From assembly GCF_003003235.1 (NCBI RefSeq), contig NZ_PVUE01000006.1:171208-235207 (forward strand): a DNA stretch of 64,000 bases, given 5' to 3'. The notes beneath the pieces were generated by a model, which searched no databases, was not told the DNA's origin, and was given only the letters and a program-made list of their open reading frames with translations. Positions 43,324 to 51,930 of the stretch are shown in pieces (the stretch's first letter is position 1; each line of letters begins with the position of its first letter). Source of the stretch: Antricoccus suffuscus. Lineage in GTDB: Bacteria > Actinomycetota > Actinomycetes > Mycobacteriales > Antricoccaceae. A program made the translations under genes and the position numbers.

Positions 43324-43388
43324 TTGACGAGCCTTATAAGCCGTGTTTACTCTTAGTCAAATGGTTAATCAAGCATTCATAAAGTGAA
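43324..43388 (+). promoter_or_regulatory. Promoter and IclR-type operator before the SDR at 43399
   Basis: TTGACG (43324-43329), 18 bp and TACTCT (43348-43353) form a promoter. The palindrome TTCAT-AAA-GTGAA (43376-43388) starts 23 nt after the -10, as in the two other island promoters. Binding here would block early elongation or initiation. It also lies in the region divergent from the CMD gene. Confidence 0.6.
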
Positions 43389-43398
43389 AGAAGTCAAG

Positions 43399-44217
43399 AT
43401 GCCTAACGAAGATGGCAAGCTCTCAGGAAAAGTCGCGCTGATAATGGGCGCTGGCCAGACGCCAGGGCAGTCGGTCGGGAACGGCCGGGCGACAGCATTG
43501 CTGTTTGCGCGCGAAGGCGCGCAAGTCGTCGCCGCAGACCGCGACCTAGACGCTGCCCAAGCGACCGTAGACCGGATATTAAAGAACGGTGGCGACGCCG
43601 TCGCCGTCCGAGCCGACGTCACGGTTGAGGCCGATATCAAAGCGGCAGTTGAAGGATGCGTGAGCGCGTTTGGGGGCAGAATCGACGTACTGCACAACAA
43701 TGTGGGTGTCAGTCTGGCAGGCGGAGATGCGACGATCACCGAGACCGATGAAGCGGCGTTCAGTCGGTGCATCGACATCAACCTCAGAGGAATGGTTGTC
43801 ACCTGTAAGCACGTTCTTCCCATCATGCGCGCTCAGGGATCGGGGGCAATCGTGAGCATCTCGTCGCTTGCCGCGATCACCGACTACCCGTACATCGCAT
43901 ACCGGACGTCCAAGGCCGGGGTAAACGCGATGACGGAGAATATCGCTATCACTGAGGCCAAGTTCGGCATCCGGGCCAATGCGATCATGCCGGGCCTCAT
44001 GAACACTCCGATGGCGATTGAGAATCGCGTGGGACGAGACGGAGCGACGAGAGCGGACGTGATCGCTTCGCGAGACTCCCGTATCCCCCTCGGCGGGAAG
44101 ATGGGATCTGGCTGGGACGTCGCTAAAGCGGCCCTGTTCCTCGCATCTGATGACGCCGCATTTATTACCGGCGTGTTGTTGCCGGTCGATGGTGGACAGC
44201 AATTAGTCCGCGGATAA
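43399..44217 (+). CDS. SDR-family oxidoreductase
   Basis: The 272-residue protein has cofactor loop MGAGQTPGQSVGNGRATALLFAREGAQVVAADRD. HNNVG takes the place of the usual NNAG, Ser is in VSISSLAA, and YRTSKAG carries Tyr and Lys. FITGVLLPVDGG closes it. AADRD at the end of strand 2 predicts NAD(H). The extended glycine loop and NNVG are shared with the SDR at 51139, so the two are likely paralogues working in one pathway. I prefer ATG 43399 over GTG 43384, which overlaps the operator. The IclR gene follows after 40 bp. Confidence 0.88.
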   Translation: MPNEDGKLSGKVALIMGAGQTPGQSVGNGRATALLFAREGAQVVAADRDLDAAQATVDRILKNGGDAVAVRADVTVEADIKAAVEGCVSAFGGRIDVLHNNVGVSLAGGDATITETDEAAFSRCIDINLRGMVVTCKHVLPIMRAQGSGAIVSISSLAAITDYPYIAYRTSKAGVNAMTENIAITEAKFGIRANAIMPGLMNTPMAIENRVGRDGATRADVIASRDSRIPLGGKMGSGWDVAKAALFLASDDAAFITGVLLPVDGGQQLVRG

Positions 44218-44257
44218 CCTCAGTCGACGTATTGGGTCAACATGAATCGAACAGTCG

Positions 44258-45046
44258 ATGAAGATAACACACGGTGAGGACCCGGTTAACCCGGGAAAGA
44301 GTCGCACCCGCATCCAGTCGGTCACACGCGCCGCACGGATTCTCATGTCGATAGCTCAGTCGATCGACGGGCACTCGGCCAGCGAGATTGCAGCACAGTT
44401 CGACTTAAGTCAACCGACGGCGTACCACTTACTCACCACCCTCGCCGACGAAGGACTGATTGCCAAAGACGCGAGACGACGTTACGTGCTCGGTCCGAGT
44501 GCATCGATCATCGCCAACGCGGTATCTCAGCAAGATATCCTTCCGGACCGCTACCTGGCGTTGACCCGCAAGGTAGCGGCCCTTACGGGCGAGACCGTCT
44601 ACTTCACTGCGTGGCGAGGGTTGCAGATCTGCGTGCTAGAGACGATCGAGGCCTCACACGCACTGCGCGTCGCGGCGGAAACCGCGGGTTTCTCGAAAAT
44701 GACGCACACCCGCGCGAGTGCGAAGGTACTGCTCGCGTTTGCCTCGGACGAAGTCCGGGATCGGGCAATCGCGGACATGACCTTCGAGAAGGTGTGCCCG
44801 AATACCATTACGTCAGAGAAGGCCTACCGACGAGAACTGGCAGAGGTCGCGCAAAACGATCTGAGCTACGACCGGGAGGAGTTCTCCCCAGGTGTGCAAT
44901 GCGTGAGCGCTCCGGTGCGGGAGGGCGGCATCGTCATCGCAGCTGTCACGGTGTCTATGCCCGCGTCCCGTTACGAGACCGAGCACGTCGCCATCGAAAG
45001 AGTGCTACGAGAGGTAGCTGGTGGCGCTGACCGCTTTGCGAGGTAG
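44258..45046 (+). CDS. IclR-family transcriptional regulator (island regulator 1)
   Basis: The 262-residue protein has an N-terminal winged helix (RIQSVTRAARILMSIAQSIDGHSASEIAAQFDLSQPTAYHLLTTLADEGLIAKDARRRYVLGPSA). A C-terminal IclR effector domain follows (YLALTRKVAALTGETVYFTAWRGLQICVLETIEA, SAKVLLAFAS, DREEFSPGVQCVSAPVREGG). IclR proteins sense aromatic or small organic acids. It lies between two promoters bearing the same TTCAY-N3-GTGAA palindrome and is the natural candidate to bind them. Confidence 0.9.
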   Translation: MKITHGEDPVNPGKSRTRIQSVTRAARILMSIAQSIDGHSASEIAAQFDLSQPTAYHLLTTLADEGLIAKDARRRYVLGPSASIIANAVSQQDILPDRYLALTRKVAALTGETVYFTAWRGLQICVLETIEASHALRVAAETAGFSKMTHTRASAKVLLAFASDEVRDRAIADMTFEKVCPNTITSEKAYRRELAEVAQNDLSYDREEFSPGVQCVSAPVREGGIVIAAVTVSMPASRYETEHVAIERVLREVAGGADRFAR

Positions 45047-45143
45047 CCGCAAGAAGCTCGCGAGCCGATAGGACGACACGCCGCCAAAATGTCTGATAAT
45101 CCGCAAAACGGCCCAAACCGCTGAGATTCCGGACGTCTGTTAC

Positions 45144-45207
45144 TTGACTTCAGATTGCGCGATCATTAACTTTATTCATAGAACTGAACACCTTTTCACT
45201 ATGTGAA
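45144..45207 (+). promoter_or_regulatory. Promoter and IclR-type operator before the substrate-binding protein
   Basis: TTGACT (45144-45149), 17 bp and TAACTT (45167-45172) form a promoter. TTCAC-TAT-GTGAA (45195-45207), a perfect palindrome, begins 23 nt after the -10. This is the best of three matching sites. The remaining 260 bp to the gene (to 45470) is a long leader in which I see no other gene or clear structure. Confidence 0.65.
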
Positions 45208-45470
45208 TTGACAGCCCGTCGCCACACAGCCTCTCCGATGGCGTCTAGCTAAGACTTTTGGTTTCGTTCGCCATAACGAAGTGAGTGGCAAACGTCGCCG
45301 TCGGACGAGCTGTTTCTCCAAGTAGTGATGGGTCATGTTGGTTCCAGGAAAGCCCGTGCAACCGGCGGCAGTCGTGGCCAGAGCCGAATCGCTATGGCTG
45401 ATCGGTATTGCTGCCGCAGCATCTACGAAGCGAAATCAACGGGTTTGGCGCCCAGTCGAGGAGAAGCCAA

Positions 45471-46706
45471 ATGAGATCGCGATTGTTTGTCGGCGCCGTC
45501 GCATGCGTGCTGTGCGCAAGTGCGTGCGGTGGAGTCGCAACCGGCTCAAAGACCAGCAGTTCCAGCACGGACTGCGGCAACCAGGTCAAGATAGGTGCGC
45601 CCTATCCGCTCAGTGGTGACTGGGCCGAGAATGGCCAGAATTCATTGCAGGGTATGGAAATCGCGGCCGCAGCTATCAATGCGGATGGCGGTATCAAGAA
45701 CCTCAAAGGCGCGAAGATCGACATCGTCAGTGCTGACACGAGTTCTGACAATCCCGCGCAAGCCAAGACGGTAACGACGAACATGCTGCAGGGCGGGGAC
45801 ATTGCAGCAATCGTCGGGTCTTACCTCAGCTCGCTAACTCTGACGACGGTGGTAGCTACCGAAAGCGCGCACGTTCCCTTAATCACCCAGTCGTACGTCG
45901 ACGAGTTGACGCAGAAGGGCTACAAGTACGTATTTCAGATTGCGCCCAAAGCATCGGCATTCGGCGCCACGACGATCAAGGCGCTGCAAGGTCTTTATAA
46001 GAACGCCGGCAAGCCTTTGAAGTCGATCGTAATCGTGGGCGGCGACGACGCATCGAACAAGGCCCAGGCAGATGCAGTGGGGACCTCGGCGAAAACTGCC
46101 GGCCTCACGGTTGCTGACACCGTAGTCTTCCCGGACGGCCTGACGGACGCGCAGCCGATAGTCGGCAAGATCGTCGCGGCAAAGGCAGATGCCATCGTTC
46201 TCGGTGGCAACCTCCCCGATATGTCGTTGATCATCAAGGGCGTCAGAGCGCAAGGGGTCAACACGCCAATCGCCGCTCCCGGCGGCGGCGGCGGGCTGAC
46301 CCCACAGTTCGCTCCGACGCTCGGAGCACTATCCGACGGAGTTATGGACTTAGCTGCCTGGAACGAAGACCTTCAGTTGCCAGGTGTGAAAGAGGCAAGC
46401 GCGGCGTACAACAAGCAGTACAAACAATTCATGCCGCAGGAGGCCGGCGAGTCATGGGCAGCAGTCTACGAGATCGCGCAAGTGATGAATGACAAGAAGA
46501 CCTGCGATCCTCAGAAGATTGCCGACGGTCTGCGAACGACCGAGTTCACCAGTGGCCCAGCGTCAGCCATACCTCCTGGCAAGGTCGCATATGACAAGAG
46601 CGGCGCAAATAAGTACATCACGCCCGTGATGGTTCAGTGGCAAAGCGGGGACCTCAAGACCATCTATCCAGAGAAGTTGGCGACCGCGAAACCGATCCTG
46701 GACTAG
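45471..46706 (+). CDS. Liv-type ABC substrate-binding lipoprotein
   Basis: The 411-residue protein has a lipobox (LFVGAVACVLCASACGG) and a Ser/Thr linker, followed by a type I periplasmic-binding fold: VKIGAPYPLSGDWAENGQNSLQGMEIAAAAINADGGI, LKGAKIDIVSADTSSDNPAQAKTVTTNML, IAAIVGSYLSS. It must feed the LivHMGF complex encoded 3 kb upstream. ATG 45471 has GGAGAAG upstream; extra codons to 45408 are discarded. It is first in a run of eight plus-strand genes with gaps of 15-75 bp, probably one operon to 51930. Confidence 0.92.
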   Translation: MRSRLFVGAVACVLCASACGGVATGSKTSSSSTDCGNQVKIGAPYPLSGDWAENGQNSLQGMEIAAAAINADGGIKNLKGAKIDIVSADTSSDNPAQAKTVTTNMLQGGDIAAIVGSYLSSLTLTTVVATESAHVPLITQSYVDELTQKGYKYVFQIAPKASAFGATTIKALQGLYKNAGKPLKSIVIVGGDDASNKAQADAVGTSAKTAGLTVADTVVFPDGLTDAQPIVGKIVAAKADAIVLGGNLPDMSLIIKGVRAQGVNTPIAAPGGGGGLTPQFAPTLGALSDGVMDLAAWNEDLQLPGVKEASAAYNKQYKQFMPQEAGESWAAVYEIAQVMNDKKTCDPQKIADGLRTTEFTSGPASAIPPGKVAYDKSGANKYITPVMVQWQSGDLKTIYPEKLATAKPILD

Positions 46707-46736
46707 CGGCTATGCCACACACCGCATTGAGCTGAG

Positions 46737-47510
46737 ATGAACCTCGGTCTAGAGGGTGTTCGAGCCCTCGTCGTCGCCGCGAGCCAAGGACTCGGTCGCG
46801 CGTGTGCCGAGTCCTTAGTGGTCGAAGGCTCACGAGTAATCATCTCGTCACGTGATCAGGAGCGACTCGCCGTCGCGGTCACCCAGGTGGGGGCGGTCGG
46901 CGGCGTCGTCGCAGACCTGACCTCGGCGAAGGACATTGACCACCTTGTCGATGCGACCGTGAGCTCTCTCGGTGGGCTGGACGTACTCGTAGTTAACTGC
47001 GGGCCACCTCCGACGGGGAAGTTCGAGGACACCACGGATGCTGAGTGGGAATTCTCGTACAGCGCAGTGGTTATGAGCGCGGTGCGGTTGATGCGTGCGG
47101 CGCTGCCGCACTTGCGCAACTCGAAGCGCGGGCGGATCGTAGTGATCACCGGTTACGGTATTCGCGAACCGCAGAGTGAGCTGGTCGTCTCTGAAGCAAC
47201 CCGTGCAGCAGTCGCGCTCACCGCCAAGACCATTGCGAACGACGCCGCCACGGATGGCGTCACCGTTAACAACATCGCACCCGGTCCGATCCTGACCGAC
47301 CGCTTGCGACATCTACAACTTGATCAGGCCAAGTCGGCGGGTATTTCCCTTGATCGGCAGCTTTCGCTCTACGCAGACAACGTCCCTGTGGGCAGAATCG
47401 GAGACCCGCATGAGATCGGCGCGTTGTGCGCCTACCTCTGCTCCGAGCAAGCCGGTTTCATTACCGGCCAGACGATCGTCGTGGATGGCGGGATCAACCG
47501 TGCGGTGTGA
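46737..47510 (+). CDS. SDR-family protein with altered catalytic site
   Basis: The 257-residue protein is an FabG-like SDR by its ends (VRALVVAASQGLGRACAESLVVEGSRVIISSRD; GFITGQTIVVDGGINRAV) but key motifs differ. NNAG is VVNCGPPPTG, and the YxxxK position reads VSEATRAAVALTAK, with no Tyr. An SDR branch with NxGGPPxG and a missing Tyr is known, usually annotated as 3-oxoacyl-ACP reductase homologues, and its chemistry is uncertain. It may act as a non-redox enzyme such as an isomerase or hydrolase. It lies 30 bp after the binding protein gene. Confidence 0.85.
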   Translation: MNLGLEGVRALVVAASQGLGRACAESLVVEGSRVIISSRDQERLAVAVTQVGAVGGVVADLTSAKDIDHLVDATVSSLGGLDVLVVNCGPPPTGKFEDTTDAEWEFSYSAVVMSAVRLMRAALPHLRNSKRGRIVVITGYGIREPQSELVVSEATRAAVALTAKTIANDAATDGVTVNNIAPGPILTDRLRHLQLDQAKSAGISLDRQLSLYADNVPVGRIGDPHEIGALCAYLCSEQAGFITGQTIVVDGGINRAV

Positions 47511-47558
47511 CATGCCCGCACCGGTCCGAGAATCGATGACATGTTGGAGACGCGGGTG

Positions 47559-48533
47559 ATGCGAGTAGCACTAGTTGGTGTCTCCCACTGGCATCTGTCT
47601 CTTTATCTGCCGGAGTTGGTACGCGTACCGGGAGCCGAGATCGTCGGTGTCTCGGACGACCGATTGTCGAGCGCCGAGTCCATAGCCGGCCAGATCGGCT
47701 GCGCGGCATACGCCTCGTACGAGCAGATGTGCGGCGACCTTCACCCGGACTTTGTCCTCGCCTTGGGAGAGCACTACCGCATGGCCGCATTGGGCAACTA
47801 CCTTGCGGACCAACGGATCGCCTTTGCGATGGAGAAGCCGTGCGGCGTTTCAAGCATCGAAGTGGAGGAACTCGCGCGCAACTGCTCCGAGCACGATGTG
47901 TTCGCCGCTGTTCCTTTTGTGTGGCGGCAGAGTGAACTGTTAGCCGAGATGCGCAAGCGATTTGCGGACGAGGAAGTCAGCTATATGTCACTTCGATGGA
48001 TCGCGGGTCCACCGTCGCGATACGTCGATTCCGACTGCGCCTGGATGCTCGATCCACAACGCTCCGGTGGCGGCTGCACTATTAATCTTGGCGTGCATCT
48101 CCTCGATTTCGCGAGATTCATCTTCGGCGCGGGCACGTCGGTCGCGTCCGCTGCGATGTCCAATGCCGCGTACGGCCTGGGTATCGAAGACTACTCACTC
48201 GTCGCGCTGCGATGCGGATCGCGGCGCGCGGTCGCCGAGACCGGCTATCTCTTCCCAGGGCCACACAGCAGTTTCGACATGCACTTCACGATCAAGACCG
48301 AGCACAGTTATCTGGTTGCGACCGGCCCGAACCGGTTACTGGTGTACGACGACAGCGGATCGCGGACAGACCTTGCTGTGATGACGACCAATGTTTCGCA
48401 CTATCCATTGTTCGTCAGGGACGTACTCGACAGAGTCAGAACTGGCCGAGCTCCGGTCGCCACGATGGACGACATGGCAGCCGCGATGCGGCTTGTGGAG
48501 GACGCATATTCCGCTGCCGGCGCCATCACATAA
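47559..48533 (+). CDS. Gfo/Idh/MocA-family oxidoreductase
   Basis: The 324-residue protein starts MRVALVGVSHWHLSLYLPELVRVPGAEIVGVSDD. This is a Rossmann fold whose glycine motif is reduced to GxxHxH-like text. The EKP motif is in FAMEKPCGVSSIEVEELA, a C-terminal beta-sheet domain follows, and GGGCTINLGVHLLDFARFIFG supplies the usual GGG...D..H catalytic text. Members oxidise sugars, inositols or other polyols with NAD(P). ATG 47559 has GGAG 9 nt upstream; ATG 47541 is an alternative. In this cluster it may oxidise a ring hydroxyl. Confidence 0.86.
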   Translation: MRVALVGVSHWHLSLYLPELVRVPGAEIVGVSDDRLSSAESIAGQIGCAAYASYEQMCGDLHPDFVLALGEHYRMAALGNYLADQRIAFAMEKPCGVSSIEVEELARNCSEHDVFAAVPFVWRQSELLAEMRKRFADEEVSYMSLRWIAGPPSRYVDSDCAWMLDPQRSGGGCTINLGVHLLDFARFIFGAGTSVASAAMSNAAYGLGIEDYSLVALRCGSRRAVAETGYLFPGPHSSFDMHFTIKTEHSYLVATGPNRLLVYDDSGSRTDLAVMTTNVSHYPLFVRDVLDRVRTGRAPVATMDDMAAAMRLVEDAYSAAGAIT

Positions 48534-48589
48534 GAGAGACATCCGGCCAGGACGTCGTCCGCGCCGCCTGAAGAGAGGGAGACGAACCG

Positions 48590-48946
48590 ATGAGCGAAGT
48601 CACGAAGGGTTCGGGTCTGTTACTTGTGATGATCGACATTGAGTTGGAGTACGAGGACGAATTCAACCGCTGGTACAACGAAGAGCACTTCCCGGAGCGA
48701 CTCGAGTGCCCGGGCTTCATCTCTGCGCGCCGCTACGTCGCTACAGAAGGCGCACCGAAGTACCTCGCTATCTATGAACTGGAAAATATCGACGTCCTGT
48801 CGGCAGAGGACTACTTACGGATCTCGCCGCCGAGCGAGTGGTCTAAGAATCTGCGCCCCCATTTCCTGACGCTGACGCGCAACATCTACCAAGACATCAC
48901 GCCGACGATTCCCGACGGATACAGGGTCAAGGCGGTTCGGGCGTGA
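48590..48946 (+). CDS. EthD / DUF4286-like dimeric alpha-beta barrel protein
   Basis: The 118-residue protein reads GLLLVMIDIELEYEDEFNRWYNEEHFPERLECPGFISARRYVATEGAPKYLAIYELENIDVLSAEDYLR. The WYNEEHxPERL...PGFxxARRY signature is that of ferredoxin-like dimeric barrel proteins (EthD, ABM). Such proteins act as small isomerases, lactonases or cofactor-free oxygenases, or have no known activity. GTGA overlap or a short gap leads into the hydrolase gene. Confidence 0.82.
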   Translation: MSEVTKGSGLLLVMIDIELEYEDEFNRWYNEEHFPERLECPGFISARRYVATEGAPKYLAIYELENIDVLSAEDYLRISPPSEWSKNLRPHFLTLTRNIYQDITPTIPDGYRVKAVRA

Positions 48947-48978
48947 GCAGCGAACGCGTCACGGGGGAAGGCAAAGTC

Positions 48979-49698
48979 ATGACCGAGTCGAACATACTTT
49001 TCCTTCATCCGGTCGGGCTCGACCATCAATCGTCGTCCTGGACGACGATTCCGAAACACCGGGCGGTCACATTCCCCGGTCACGGGGACCGGACCCGGTC
49101 GCGACCCGGGCTCACGCTCGACGACATGGCGGACGAGATCGTGGGATGGGTGCACGAGCCCGTCCATGTTGTCGGCGCTTCCATGGGCGGCATGGTCGCG
49201 CTACATCTAGCGCTGAAACACCCCGACGCAGTACTCTCGCTGGTCCTCGCGTGCACCAGCGCGGGCGGCAAGCAAGACGTAATGGAAGCGCGCGCTGCTA
49301 CTACCGAGGAGCGCGGCGCCGAAGGAATGCTGCAGGACACACTGACCCGCTGGTTCACCACGAATGCCCTCGCCCAGACTGACTGGCCCGATCCGATGGT
49401 GTACGCGCGTGAAAGACTTCTCGCGATGGACACGGGTGCACTTGCCGATACCTGGAGGGCTCTCGGCGGTCACGACGTGTGGGCGCGCCTTGGTGAGATC
49501 GCGGCACCTGCGACCTGCCTTGCGGGTACTCATGACGTGTCAAGTCCGCCGGCGATCGTGCGAAAGATGGCAGCCGGGCTGGCGCAGTCACGTTATTGCG
49601 AGATCGATGCTCCACACATGGCACACCTGGAAAATCCGGTCGCATTCTCGGACGCCGTCAACGCACACTTCGAATGGGTTGGCGCGAAGAATCAATGA
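48979..49698 (+). CDS. Alpha/beta hydrolase (enol-lactone hydrolase-like)
   Basis: The 239-residue protein has LFLHPVGLDHQSSSW with the HP oxyanion strand and VTFPGHGDRT. VVGASMGGMVALHLALKHPDAV carries the nucleophile Ser, LAGTHDVSSPP the acid and APHMAHLENP the His. Overall it resembles the PcaD group of 3-oxoadipate enol-lactonases, and the next gene resembles PcaC. However, no cycloisomerase or dioxygenase of the protocatechuate pathway is near. ATG 48979 has GGAAGG upstream; GTG 48943, overlapping the previous stop, is an alternative. Confidence 0.85.
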   Translation: MTESNILFLHPVGLDHQSSSWTTIPKHRAVTFPGHGDRTRSRPGLTLDDMADEIVGWVHEPVHVVGASMGGMVALHLALKHPDAVLSLVLACTSAGGKQDVMEARAATTEERGAEGMLQDTLTRWFTTNALAQTDWPDPMVYARERLLAMDTGALADTWRALGGHDVWARLGEIAAPATCLAGTHDVSSPPAIVRKMAAGLAQSRYCEIDAPHMAHLENPVAFSDAVNAHFEWVGAKNQ

Positions 49699-49741
49699 AC
49701 GCACTGGCGCTATTGAAGAAGCCAAGAGGAGGCGTGTTCGG

Positions 49742-50143
49742 ATGAGTGAGGATTCGACTACAGAAGGGAACTTCGATGCTGGACTGGAGGTACGCAAGGA
49801 GGTGCTGGGCGCCGCTCACGTCGAACGATCGATGGCGAACGTCAGCGAGTTCAGCCGACCGATACAGGAATGGGTAACCGCGTGCGGATGGGGTACGGCG
49901 TGGGCCAGACCGGGGCTGGACCGACGAACCCGCAGCTTGCTCAACCTCGGAATGCTCACGGCGTTAAACCGGATGCACGAGTTCTCCGTTCACGTGCGTG
50001 GCGCAGTACGGAACGGATGTACCGAGTCTGAGATCCAGGAAGCTCTTCTGCAGGCGGCTCTCTACTGCGGCGCACCAGCGGCGCTTGAGTCGTTTCGGAC
50101 TGCGGAGGCCGTGCTGAAGGAGATCCAGGCCGAGGGCTCGTGA
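49742..50143 (+). CDS. PcaC-like carboxymuconolactone decarboxylase family protein
   Basis: The 133-residue protein follows gamma-carboxymuconolactone decarboxylase closely: GLEVRKEVLGAAHVERSMANVSEFSRPIQEWVTACGWGTAWARPGLDRRTRSLLNLGMLTALNRMHEFSVHVRGAVRNGCTESEIQEALLQAALYCGAPAALESFRTAEAVL. In the beta-ketoadipate route PcaC decarboxylates 4-carboxymuconolactone before PcaD opens it. Here the pair sits with unrelated oxidoreductases, so an analogous lactone or beta-keto acid is likely. GAGGAGG lies about 10 nt before ATG 49742. Confidence 0.9.
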   Translation: MSEDSTTEGNFDAGLEVRKEVLGAAHVERSMANVSEFSRPIQEWVTACGWGTAWARPGLDRRTRSLLNLGMLTALNRMHEFSVHVRGAVRNGCTESEIQEALLQAALYCGAPAALESFRTAEAVLKEIQAEGS

Positions 50144-50217
50144 CGGTCAGGCCAGGTTCCGCTGACTGCGTAGTCCATCCGAGATTCGGAATATCGCTAT
50201 GAGAGAGGGAGTTTCAC

Positions 50218-51123
50218 GTGATCATCGATATGCACCGCCACCTTTGGTCGGTCTTTGAACGCTACGCGAGCGTACGTGACATCGCGGCACACGATGCAAA
50301 GAGCATGGGGCATGGGGAGCCCACGAGCCAAGATCCTTCCGAACGGTCAGCGCAAATCATCAAAGAGATGGATGGTGCAGGCGTCGATCGATCGATTGTG
50401 ATGCTGGGCGATTACGGACTGCGTCTCGGCGAACCCTCCCTGTCGATCGAGGAGGAGAATCGGCTAGCGACCGACCTCGCGGCGAAGTACCCGGAACGGT
50501 TCACCGCGTTCTTTGGCATCGACCCGCGACGGGAAGGCTCGGCCGAAATGTTCAAAAAGGCAGTCGAACAGGACGGTGCGCGAGGGCTGAAACTCCATCC
50601 CTGCGCCGGATTCTTCCCTAACGACCGAGCGTGCTACCCGCTTTATGAGATCGCCGGCGCCGCTGGCATCCCGGTAGCAATCCACACCGGCCCTCTTGCC
50701 GCGCCGTTGATCAGTAGATTTGCCGATCCGATCTACATCGACGAACCGGCCGCGGATTTTCCCGATACGACGTTCATCGTCCTGCACTCGGGTATGCGAT
50801 GCTGGTTCCCGATCGCGCTGGACATCGCACGATGGAGCCCGAACATGTATCTGGAGTTGGCACTCTGGCAACGGGACTACGTAGAGAAAGAGGAGCTGTT
50901 CATCGATCGACTTGACCAGATCAAGAAGGCAATCGGCCTCGACCGCGTGCTATTTGGCAGTGACTGTCCAGGGTCCAGCAGCGTTATGTCGCTGTCCGAT
51001 TGGGTCCAGGTATTCAAAGATCTTCCGGAGATCGCAGATCGACACAATGTCGTGATTACTGACCACGAGGTCGCGGCGATGCTCGGCGGCACCGCGCAGC
51101 GCGTCCTCGGGCTCGATCGCTAG
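50218..51123 (+). CDS. Amidohydrolase-2 family protein (ACMSD-like decarboxylase/hydrolase)
   Basis: The 301-residue TIM-barrel protein has metal ligands DMHRHL (HxH), GLKLHP, AIHTG and VLHSGM, and the final FGSDCPG Asp, all typical of amidohydrolase-2 enzymes. The family includes aminocarboxymuconate-semialdehyde decarboxylase, hydroxybenzoate decarboxylases and lactonases. GTG 50218 has GGGAG 7 nt upstream. A ring-fission decarboxylase or hydrolase role would fit the adjoining PcaC- and PcaD-like genes. Confidence 0.87.
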   Translation: MIIDMHRHLWSVFERYASVRDIAAHDAKSMGHGEPTSQDPSERSAQIIKEMDGAGVDRSIVMLGDYGLRLGEPSLSIEEENRLATDLAAKYPERFTAFFGIDPRREGSAEMFKKAVEQDGARGLKLHPCAGFFPNDRACYPLYEIAGAAGIPVAIHTGPLAAPLISRFADPIYIDEPAADFPDTTFIVLHSGMRCWFPIALDIARWSPNMYLELALWQRDYVEKEELFIDRLDQIKKAIGLDRVLFGSDCPGSSSVMSLSDWVQVFKDLPEIADRHNVVITDHEVAAMLGGTAQRVLGLDR

Positions 51124-51138
51124 GAGGCGGCTGACGAT

Positions 51139-51930
51139 ATGGAACCGATTCGGGGTCCAAGGCTCGAAGGGAAAGTCGCCGTGGTTACCGGCGGCGGCTC
51201 AAGAGGTGACGGTATCGGCACGGGACGTGCTGCGTCCATTGTCTTTGCCAGAGAAGGCGCACGGGTCGCAGTTGTCGATCGTGATCGCGCGGCCGCACAG
51301 ACGACCGTCGACATGATCAAGGCCGAAGGGGGTGTCGCGGCTGCGGTCGAAGCCGATCTCTCGTCGTACGACGCATGCGTCGCGATGGCCGACGAGGCGT
51401 CCGGCCTATGGGGTCGGATCGACATATTGGATAACAATGTGGGTCGCGAAGGCCGCGGCACAATTCTCGAAGTGGACGAAGCCGAGTGGGATGCCGTGCT
51501 CGGCGTCAACGTGAAGTCGACCGTGTTCGTCAGCAAGGCGATTATTCCCAAGATCATCGCGTCCGGCGGAGGCGCAATCGTCAACATATCTTCGATCTCG
51601 GCCTGGTGCGCACGAGGCCTCACGCCGTACACCACGGCTAAGGGCGCCGTCATATCACTCACCCGCGCCATGGCCGTCGACCACGCGGCCCAAGGGATCC
51701 GAGTGAACTGCATAGCTCCTGGGCCGCTGTACACTCCTATGGTCTCGTCTGCTGGCATGGACGAGGAACTGCGCGAACGACGTAAGAAGGCCTCCCTGCT
51801 GCAGATCGAAGGCACCGCGTGGGACGTCGGACATGCCGCGCTGTATTTGGTGTCCGATGAGGCGCGCTACGTGACCGGCGTGCTTCTTCCGGTAGACGGC
51901 GGGGTCTCGATCAGAAGTCCCGATCGCTAG
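51139..51930 (+). CDS. SDR-family oxidoreductase
   Basis: The 263-residue protein has TGGGSRGDGIGTGRAASIVFAREGARVAVVDRD, DNNVG, catalytic Ser in VNISSISAW, YTTAKGA, and YVTGVLLPVDGG. The long glycine loop, NNVG and VLLPVDGG match the SDR at 43399 rather than FabG proper. VVDRD predicts NAD(H). It is the last gene of the plus-strand operon. Its 3' end overlaps the convergent CoA-transferase by 20 bp. Confidence 0.88.
   Translation: MEPIRGPRLEGKVAVVTGGGSRGDGIGTGRAASIVFAREGARVAVVDRDRAAAQTTVDMIKAEGGVAAAVEADLSSYDACVAMADEASGLWGRIDILDNNVGREGRGTILEVDEAEWDAVLGVNVKSTVFVSKAIIPKIIASGGGAIVNISSISAWCARGLTPYTTAKGAVISLTRAMAVDHAAQGIRVNCIAPGPLYTPMVSSAGMDEELRERRKKASLLQIEGTAWDVGHAALYLVSDEARYVTGVLLPVDGGVSIRSPDR

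Noticed and set aside
48943..50143. Standard protocatechuate branch (pcaDC)
   Set aside because: There is no protocatechuate dioxygenase, cycloisomerase or pcaIJF gene in the window, and the neighbours point to another pathway.
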